A stretch of 64,000 nt of DNA from Zygaena filipendulae (Eukaryota; Arthropoda; Insecta; Lepidoptera; Zygaenidae): NCBI GenBank assembly GCA_907165275.2, contig OU015672.1, forward strand, positions 7,360,501 through 7,424,500, written 5' to 3'. Within the stretch, counting starts at the first letter, position 1. The number at the start of each line of letters is the position of its first letter. The notes under the pieces are model-generated. The model did not search any database. It saw nothing but the letters and a program-made list of their open reading frames with translations, and was not told where the DNA came from. Positions 56,454-64,000 of the stretch are shown piece after piece. A program made the translations under genes and the position numbers.

Positions 56454-59400
56454 TTATGTAAACTTCGCGGAACTCCGTGATTTCTGCCAGCAATACGATA
56501 CTATTAAACTGCTCATTATAGATCCCAGGAGTACCAACGCACCACCCCACAGCGCTGCGGCCGATGATAAGCAAAGACCCGAAGCCTCAGGTAAATCCTC
56601 AGCGAAGACCACTCTCAAACCTTTCCCGATGGTCGTTGCAGACTCAAATGTCCTGTTGCCGACGTGTATGAGATCTCTCTTTTTCCTCTTAGGCTCAGAG
56701 CTTCCTGGATTTGGGCATACGTCACAATCAGTCTTGCACAGTTCGACGTCACACTGTATAATGAGGTCCATCTCATCAGGGAATTTGAACGCATTGAAGT
56801 AAGCATATGCTATAATTGACGCTCCCGTGTTGCCTGTTTCTCTCGTCTTCTGGAAGGCGCCGAATAGTTTCGGTTTCAACACACAACCGTTGTTGTCCGT
56901 CAGCGGTACGACGTGGATGCTGTTCGAGTCGCGAGCTATGCACTCCCTGACGAGGATGTCGAAGCCTGCATCTCCGGTTACGGAGACGACGAGTGTCATA
57001 ATCTCTCCAATTTTGACCAGCCCGTTGGCTTCGGGAGCGAAAGGTCCACGCCCGGTCTGGATGTCCAAGCGGGCCATAGCAGTGTCGCCGCTAAAGTTGC
57101 TCGTGATCTGATTCAACATTCCGACGCTCAGTGATGACATCAATTGTTTGATCAAGTTGCCTTCCCATAGGCATCTGACACGGCGAATATGGTCCCAAAC
57201 TTCCTGAATGCCTGGCTCGTTTTGTAATACCAGAACATTCTCCAAATAAGCTTGACCCTCGTTTTGGAAATCGCTGAAGAATCTCGTCCCGCAAGAGTTC
57301 AAGCTGACCGTGAAAGAGTATTTGACTTGGTTGGAGTTCTCTTTGACGTACACGCATTCTGGTTCCTTGAAGTGGTCTTGGGAGTAGATAATGCCATTGT
57401 AAGGTTTGTTGAATTCGATGTTGATTGTCATCATTTCCTTACCACAGTCGACGGTGATCGCGTGGATGTGTGGTGGATGACGATCATCGCCGTCATCAGG
57501 ATTCTCAGGGATAGGTGGTTGTGTAGACTGGCTCGGGGGTGGTGTTGAGTTCTCAAATGGCGCTGATGATGAAGACAGTTCGGTGAATTCTGTTGTTTCC
57601 TCGTTGGGTGGCAAGTACGGCAAGCTTGGTTTTGATGCAGGTAGGTAGGGCGGGCTGGGTTGAAAATCGGGCTCCGACGGGCTAGGTTCGCTGGGAGGTG
57701 GTGTACTCTGTGTTGGCGAGTTTGTCGATGGTTGGTAGGTTGGTGTTTCGTTGGGAGGCAGGTAAGTCTGGCTGGGTTGATAGGTGGGGATCGATGAAGG
57801 GCCTTCGTTGTACGCCGGTGTAGGGCGGGCACCAGGTAGTGGATACCCCGTAGATGGAGGCAGGTATGACGGCTCGAATGGTCTTGGTCTTTCGGGCTTC
57901 CCTCCATAGTATTGACGAACTGGAATCATTTATAATATACAATATGAGATCATTGATTATACTGTTGGTTAATTCACAATGAAATGTATAAATTAAATAT
58001 TGTTCAGTTCAATAAAATAATACGGAAATCGGTGCTGTGCTTTGAAAATGCTTGGCATAATTAAGCCCTTGTAACCAGTGCTTATAAATTAATGATTTGT
58101 ATGATACAATAAAAAAAAATATGTATATTTGAAATGTGTCGCATTATTTTCTATTCTTTTGTGCCTAACCTTTCCTAGTATTCCTCTCTTGATATAAGCC
58201 CTGTATCCAGTGAAGCAGATTGTTCACCATCTCGTCTACCTCAGCTTGCGGGTTTGACTGGTCGGCTGGAAACCATCATCAGGAATGTCATCATTTATGA
58301 TGAAAGAACCACCACCACCAAAACAGAATTGACTTTTAAAAGCCAGAAGACTCTACAAGGATACTATCTCTACATAGAAAGAGATTTTGGTTAAAACATA
58401 TTGTGAAACACTAACATGATGCCTGTTTTTTAATTAATGAAGTATGTTCGTATCGATAGTAAGAAAGAGAAAAAAACAGAGGAATTTTCTTTAAAACAAT
58501 ACGGTATCTAAATTTTAATAGAAAATCCGTCACCAAAAACAAAGATTTTTTTACAATACAGTGCGATATTTACAGTCATATTAATGGAAGATCCATCACC
58601 AAAACTATTATAGCTATATAAATTCGAATAATATTACTTCTACGGAAGGCCTTATGTGCCAAGATCCATATTAAGGATGTATAGAAGAAGATCTAGATTT
58701 CGAACTCCCCAAAGCCTTCGATACTGTTAATATGAAGCTGAAACATCAATAGACCAAGTGCACTTAATTTAAAGTTACCCAAAGAACACAAGAACAAAGT
58801 ATCCATAGTAAAAGTGTTATTGGACACATTCTTAGCATCTTTTTAGAAGTTTAGGTCAAATTTAATATGCTTTTTAGTCATTAGGATAGATTGCATTATG
58901 AGTTACCCCTTGGGTACCTATATCATTTAGGAAAAGAAACTTTTCATTATATTATAATTAAGCAACGGTGCAACGTATTTTATTTTGCCAGTGAGAATAA
59001 TAGCCAGCTCCATATGACTAATTAATGGGGATGTGGCCTACTTTCGAAAATCAAAATTCTAATTAGTCCGTCAGTTTGAAAATAAAAAACAATAAACACG
59101 TATTTTTTGCTTTTTTAAATAAATTAAAGTAAACAGAGATAAAGCGCATTAAAGTTTAGGATGAGGGGGTCGTGACGTCACTAACCTCTAAAACCGCCAT
59201 ACAAACTGTCAGAATAGTGACGTCACGTGAAATTTTAAATCAACATATCGCCGTTATTTTTTGATTACGTAAAAAAAGAAAAAATACGTGTCCAATATTT
59301 TTTAATAATCTACAAGACGGACTAAAAAATAAAAATTAGGCAACATGCCCATTCTCTGGTGATGATTTGAGATTCTAACAGTTAAATATGTATATTCCAA

Positions 59401-61211
59401 TATTTACCTATTATGTATGTTACATATTCGATTTTACAGAATACCAAACTTAAATATAATAATATAATACTAAAACAATAAAAAAAGTGTTTAGCAAACA
59501 TGAAAGCATTGTGAGAATCAAACTGAACCGGCCGCCTTAGCCAAGTTGACATTCTACAACGTGTTAATGAATTAACTGAAAACTTTATACCTACACCCCA
59601 TTTAAAAAAATAAACAATAATATTATGATTAAAAGATATTTTAAGTCGAAAAAATTTATACTTTAAAAGTTATTCAATATTAGTTTGGAGGTGACCTATC
59701 TACGAAATTCCAAGCGCTACGCCCGCGCCTACCGTTTCTATTTTATTTTTGCTGCGGGTGGCGTACGCGCCAAATATTGTATTATAAACAATTTAGACAT
59801 GGGCTAATAAAAATGAAAAAATATAACCCATATTACTTTGATTCTAAGCAAACTACTTTCTAGTTTTCAGTTAATTCATTAAAACGTTGTATAATCATCA
59901 ATGCATAGAAAACTAAGAAGCGAAATCGTCTTGCCACGTAGTCACGCAAAACTTAACTTTTTTTGAACGATTTTACATCACCACATGACATGACGTTTCG
60001 TTCTTGAGTTTTTTGTGCGTAAACGATTGTAGATTTTCAACTTAGCTAAGGGGGCAGTAGTGCTTTGCGTGTTGCGACTAATATATATCTATATCTGTCT
60101 TTCGCATGGATGTGAAGCGTGATTAAAGTGAGATGGCGAGACCATATTGTTGTGTACATACCGGGCCTATTTCTTTTGTGTGTCTTTCTTGGCTCTGTAA
60201 GAATATTTTGCAACGTTTAATGTCAGGAGTCTAGTAAACGCGTTTATCCGTTCATTTGTATAGCAAATGATCAATCGGTCATAGTTAATCAATAAAATTT
60301 AAAAAACTACTTCTGTTGGAAATTTATCCCTTTTTTGTTCCTACTTAGGTATATGTATAAGTCATGGAGATAAACTGCCTGAATGGTACTAGCATATTTT
60401 CAACATACATACGTAATTTCTTGACAAATTTTACGAAGTTTATAACATTTTTGTGATTAGAATTTTGAATATCACTAATTACTTATAATTTTTTTTGTAG
60501 GAGTCGAACCCACACCTCGGCATCAGCGCGTCTACCACAAAATGTTAGCCACATACAGCCATATAATACATTACCTACATAACAAAACTATATTTGTTAA
60601 TAACTTAATGACATTAATGTTAATGCTTGCATAATAATTGGGATGTGGACTACTTTTGAAAATCAAAATTCTAATTAGTCCGTCAGTTAGAAAATAAAAA
60701 AACGATAGACACGTATTTTTTGCTTTTTCAAATAATTTAAAATATACAGAGATGAAGCGCATTAAAGTTTAGGGTGAGGGGGTCGTGACGTCACTAACTG
60801 CTGAAACCGCCACACAAATTGTCAGAATAGTGACGTCACGCGAAATTTCAACTCGATATATCGCCATTATTTTTTGATTACGTAAAAAAAGAAAAAATAC
60901 GTGTCCAATATTTTTTTATAATCTACAAGACGGACTAAAAAATAAAAATTAGTCCACATGCCCATTATACCTATATATGAAAACATTACATTATATTAAC
61001 AAGAAATATTCTGTGTTAAATACCTATGTATATTAAATTAATTAAACACCTCATAAAGACTTAACATAGGTAGCATGAGAGTTTAAAAAAGTTATTCAAA
61101 AATTAGAAAATTCTAAGAAAACCCACGTAATCGGGAGCTCGAGGAGTCGGCTGCGTTTGCGCATGCTACCAGCACGAAAAGCGCCACTAGCACACACCAC
61201 CGCGACGCCAT
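56454..61211 (-). CDS. ZP-domain transmembrane protein (three exons, 548 aa)
   Basis: Exons on the minus strand are 61211-61127, 58265-58170 and 57919-56454, both introns phase 1, total 1647 nt. Exon 1 is a textbook signal peptide (MASRWCVLVALFVLVACANA). Exon 2 adds a short amphipathic stretch around EVDEMVNNLLHWIQGLYQER. Exon 3 holds a Pro/Ser-rich region (residues about 62-205), the ZP domain (about 211-463, regularly spaced cysteines from VDCGKE to CDVCPNP), a furin-like KRKKRD site (471-476), a membrane helix (about 513-537) and a short basic tail. Known family role: insect ZP proteins polymerise into apical extracellular matrix after cleavage and shape cuticle or trachea. It most resembles the apical-matrix group (dusky, miniature, piopio, trynity and relatives); I cannot choose among them. 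The long single frame beginning MIPV is misleading: that ATG lies upstream of the splice acceptor TTCCAG. Confidence 0.9.
58685..58750 (+). pseudogene. tiny reverse transcriptase remnant
   Basis: Translates to DFELPKAFDTVNMKLKH, resembling the KAFDTVNH motif of LINE reverse transcriptases. It lies in ZP gene intron 1, and surrounding sequence is too decayed to extend. Confidence 0.4.
59024..59353 (+). mobile_element. MITE family A in ZP intron 1
   Basis: Full copy from AATGGGGATGTGGCC to AACATGCCCATT with both TGACGTCA palindromes (the second followed by CGTG). Confidence 0.88.
59555..59893 (-). mobile_element. MITE family B, best copy
   Basis: Ends TACAACGTGTTAATGAATTAA and TTCATTAAAACGTTGTATA, with inverted subterminal GAATTAACTGAAAACT/AGTTTTCAGTTAATTC. 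It is GC-rich only in the centre (CTACGCCCGCGCC). ZP intron 1. Confidence 0.88.
60500..60562 (-). repeat. tRNA-like fragment
   Basis: On the minus strand GTGGGTTCGACTCC is a strong B box preceded by GTGGCTAAC and GTAGACGCGCTG. Arms do not form a full cloverleaf, so it is a tRNA pseudogene or SINE head, in ZP intron 1. Confidence 0.45.
60636..60966 (+). mobile_element. MITE family A, second copy in ZP intron 1
   Basis: Same orientation as the copy at 59024 and 1.6 kb away. The first GTGACGTCAC-type palindrome reads CGTGACGTCACT and the second AGTGACGTCACG. Confidence 0.85.
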
Positions 61212-62000
61212 CTGTTGACAAAAGAAACAATCAGTTAAATAAAAGAGATTCCATTTCTGAAGTACCGATAGACTCTAGCAAAGAATACAGAATATTACTA
61301 AGTAAAGAAGCGACGCTCGAGTTTTTTGGCGGGAATTAAAGATGGCGGTTGGGTCATTTTTTTCATGTTGACAAACAATGGTTAAAAATGGATTTTGTTG
61401 TGCTGGTGCTGTATTGGACAATAATTTTCACAGTGACGGTTTTTTATGTGCTCAAGAAGATATATGACATTTCGAGCTGATTTCTTCGGTTTCCTCCAAG
61501 AGCTCCGAGAAATTTCTTGCAAGCTAGTACCGCTGCTTGCAATTTCAAACCATACAACGAAGCATTTTAATAGAAAATACATTGATCTAATTAATTTTAT
61601 TTAATTTATTTATTTATTTATTTAATCCTTTATTGCACATAAAATAACAATGTTACAGTATCTACCTAAAGAAAAAGGAGAAAGCAAATGGCGGTCTTAT
61701 CGCATAGTTGCGATCTCTTCCAGACAACCAGTTATGCGAAAGGACAAACAAAAATACATAGACACGGGTGGTTGGGTAAAGCATTCCAAACATTATACTA
61801 TGTAAATATATACCATATACCATAATAAATATATACTATATACCATATAAATACATAAACTACTCAGTACATGACAATACTTAAACACTTAAGAATATAA
61901 ATCATTACTTATACTTAAACGATAGAGACGCGATCCCAAAGCTTCAAATGATTCCGTTTGGATCCTATGATCTCATTTTCGATTGCGTCAAGAGTACGAC
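61212..62000. other. ZP gene upstream region
   Basis: Presumed 5' UTR or promoter side of the ZP gene. Contains a (TTTA)n run at about 61600-61622 and ATATACCATA-type repeats near 61805-61845. No TATA box and initiator pair could be assigned with confidence. Confidence 0.4.
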
Positions 62001-62005
62001 CCTTA

Positions 62006-62434
62006 AGCCCGCTCCACATTCACGCGAGAATCTTGCGAGAACGCGAGAAACAGGCGAAACAGCGGAGAACATCGGCTCCACATTCTCGCTCTCTTGGTAT
62101 TTATTTATTCATTTATTGCTTACTAATTGTGCAGATTAAGGTCTTAAATATTAATGCAGTGCGCTTATGACTTAGGTACCTTTTACAGGTGTTGCAACTA
62201 TGTCTATACCTATTTATAACATTATTATTTTCTTGTCATATTCAATAAATAATAATTATAATAAAACTCAAAATCAAAATATAAAAATGTCAAGATCGAA
62301 GAAACTAAAGACAATATACTAACTGACACTCGCACTTGTAGGTAAGTTCGACCAATATGTTCTAGCAAGATTCTCGTGTTCTCGCAAGATTCTCGCGTTC
62401 TCGCAAGATTCTCGCGTGAATGTGAAGCGAGCTT
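62006..62434. mobile_element. MITE with AAGCCCGCTCCACATTCACG ends
   Basis: The left end AAGCCCGCTCCACATTCACG and GAATCTTGCGAGAACGCGAG is inverted at 62389-62433 as CTCGCGTTCTCGCAAGATTC and CGTGAATGTGAAGCGAGCTT. The right end repeats the GCAAGATTCTCGCGTTCTC unit about three times. The body is AT-rich without coding potential. Confidence 0.75.
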
Positions 62435-62439
62435 TACTC

Positions 62440-62583
62440 GTAATCTCGGCGGCGGCGGTGCAGTGGCGGCGGCAGCGGTGCAGTGGACCACAGCTATCAG
62501 CCGCGCGAGCTGTGGCCAACTTCTTTTGTTGTCTACTATTTGTTTTTGCCGCCACCGCCGCCGCCGAGGCTGTGGCGCCGCTC
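62440..62583. repeat. GC-rich trinucleotide hairpin
   Basis: A GGCGGCGGCGGTGCAGTGG stretch (62447-62490) faces a GCCGCCACCGCCGCCGCCG stretch (62548-62570) in inverse orientation, so about 20 bp can pair. This is the most GC-rich interval outside the ZP exon and the 142 bp array. Confidence 0.6.
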
Positions 62584-63083
62584 TTAGGGTAAAGCTAAAG
62601 AGTCAACTGATGACGAAGCTTTTGTCAAAGCGCTGAGGCGATGAAAGAATAAATAATACGAAAATTCCCTCTAGAATAACTTTGAGACAGAACAATTCAA
62701 CAAATAAACGTTTTATCTCGCGGACATGTTGTTTCTTTTTGTTTTCGGCGTTCAAATTCCACATTGTTTCAATAACCTTCGCGTCTGTGGAATAAATAAG
62801 AAATAAATTTTAAGTGAACCCGTCCGATATCATGTCAAGGCTTCGATTCAGATAAAGATGTATTAAAACTTCATTGTGCAGGTCTGCGCGCTAAAACTTG
62901 CGCTCGAATCGCAGCGCTGGGAATCGAACCCGCTATAATACAATGAACAATTATTTATTTACGCCGCGCGTAATCTGAGACGGTTTGCGTAATCCTCTAT
63001 ACGTATTAAATTAGGTGAAGTGAAACATTTTTGTTTGGCCGACGACGTTCTTAAATACCGGCTACCTGGATTTCGCGCCTTTA

Positions 63084-63276
63084 GGATGTGGACTACTTTT
63101 GAAAATCAAAATTCTAATTAGTCCGTCAGTTAGAAAATAAAAAAACAATAGACACGTATTTTTTGCTTTTTCAAATAAATTAAAATATACAGAGATAAAG
63201 CGCATTAAAGTTTAGGGTGAGGGGGTCCTGACGTCACTAACCGCTAAAACCGCCATACAAACTGTCAGGATAGTGT
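63084..63276 (+). mobile_element. MITE family A, 3'-truncated
   Basis: Starts GGATGTGGACTACTTTTGAA and runs through the first palindrome (here CTGACGTCACT). It breaks off at CTGTCAGGATAG, just before the second palindrome. Confidence 0.8.
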
Positions 63277-63885
63277 TCAAAATAGTCACGACCCTCAGTC
63301 AAGAGGAAACGACTAAGAAGAAGAAGACCCAAAATTCCTGTAGATAACTGCTGATAAATAATTGTGAGCCGTCCACGTAAAAAGGTACTAGAAGTGGGGT
63401 ATTGAGTTAAGACTAGATTCGGTATCTACAATAGTCAATTGATAGTAAGGATTGAAAAAATATTCAAAAACTATAACACAGTTTTTTTTACAGATATTTG
63501 AAGTTGAAACTCTGAAAAAGCTTGATTTGAGAAAAAGCATTTTAAAAGTTTGTGTTAAAGAAAAAAACACACTTCTACTTGCTTGTTACATAGATTTTTA
63601 TATACCTACCTATTATTTTAGATTAAGATATATGAGATTGAAGAAAATTAAGCATTTATTAATAATCAATTAAAATCGTGGACGCAATTTTTTCACCGAA
63701 CAGAGAACTGTTGGGTACCTTTTAACTTGGACGCCCACATAGCTTCCTATAAGTGAAAGGACTTTTGAAATCAGTCCCGTAGTGCCTATCCGTAGTAATT
63801 ATCCTTTCCATTCGATCCTTAAATTTTCAAACTTACAAAGTTTTTACTGTTTATCATAATATACTCAGGTACATAGTTGTCGTAC
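63277..63885. other. right-edge DNA, no gene seen
   Basis: Shares GTGGGGTATTGAGTTAAGAC at 63395 with 5942-5961, so another dispersed repeat is present. Short AT-rich open frames look random. Confidence 0.4.
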
Positions 63886-64000
63886 CTACTAGTTGATACC
63901 CAACGGTTGCACTGGCGTTAAGTTCTGAGTTCCCGAGGGAATTCCGGGATACAAGGTATCCTGTGTCACTCAGGAATATTGCAGGTTCATTGTGAAATAA
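63886..64000 (-). mobile_element. Lep1-like Helitron, runs off the window
   Basis: CTAGTTGATACCCAACGGTTGC followed by GAGTTCCCGAGGGAATTCCG is a decayed minus-oriented Helitron end, cut by the window edge. Confidence 0.6.

Noticed and set aside
57431..57907. 158-residue ORF overlapping the ZP exon
   Set aside because: It is an alternative frame of the proline-rich coding region. His/Pro/Thr/Arg-rich composition is expected from the shifted codons.
62225..62636. Alanine/histidine-rich ORFs in the right-edge region
   Set aside because: They translate the trinucleotide GC-rich hairpin and the MITE end repeats. Frames on both strands are open for the same compositional reason.

Overview
This window reads as lepidopteran (moth or butterfly) nuclear DNA. 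It is AT-rich, its genes are split by introns, and it is dense in transposon debris. The most diagnostic repeat is a short Helitron of the lepidopteran Lep1 type (ends in CTAG, no target duplication), present in about two dozen whole or partial copies. I see no bacterial, phage or CRISPR feature and no intact tRNA or rRNA gene.

Positions 2187-52221 hold a tandem array of seven insect gustatory receptor (GR) genes, all on the minus strand. I assembled each from four exons: a long first exon of 249-264 codons, an exon of exactly 81 nt, an exon of 148-163 nt, and a 164-167 nt last exon carrying the TYxxxxxQF signature. Intron phases are 0, 0 and 1 in every gene. The genes, in order along the window, are GR1 (2187-7611), GR2 (10613-14628), GR3 (16489-20658), GR4 (22215-32046), GR5 (33664-38997, a pseudogene with one in-frame stop), GR6 (40070-45607) and GR7 (48933-52221). 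GR4, GR5 and GR6 are recent segmental copies. Aligning their introns gives natural empty-versus-filled sites that date and delimit several transposon insertions.

The largest insertion is a 4.8 kb CR1-type non-LTR retrotransposon (25326-30120, plus strand) in intron 2 of GR4. Its ORF1 (PHD-like finger plus esterase-like domain) is open, and its ORF2 (endonuclease plus reverse transcriptase) carries two frameshifts. The homologous intron of GR6 instead contains an inverted repeat with 455 bp arms. Between GR6 and GR7 lies a four-copy 142 bp tandem array containing short CCTAA runs, next to a strongly G-rich tract.

Positions 56454-61211 hold a minus-strand gene for a zona pellucida (ZP) domain membrane protein, assembled from three exons. 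They encode a signal peptide, a proline-rich region, a ZP domain, a furin-type site and a transmembrane anchor (548 residues). Its introns are filled with MITEs. The left edge (1-1760) is a 951 bp tandem duplication with a tRNA-like block. The right edge (61212-64000) contains only repeats and unassigned DNA.

The GR genes would act as chemoreceptor channels of taste neurons. The ZP gene would act in apical extracellular matrix or cuticle, and nothing in the sequence links it to the receptors. I did not find a convincing new multi-gene system. The most interesting material is the interplay between transposons and splice sites in the GR array, the long foldback in GR6, a U2 snRNA-headed repeat, and the telomere-like satellite.
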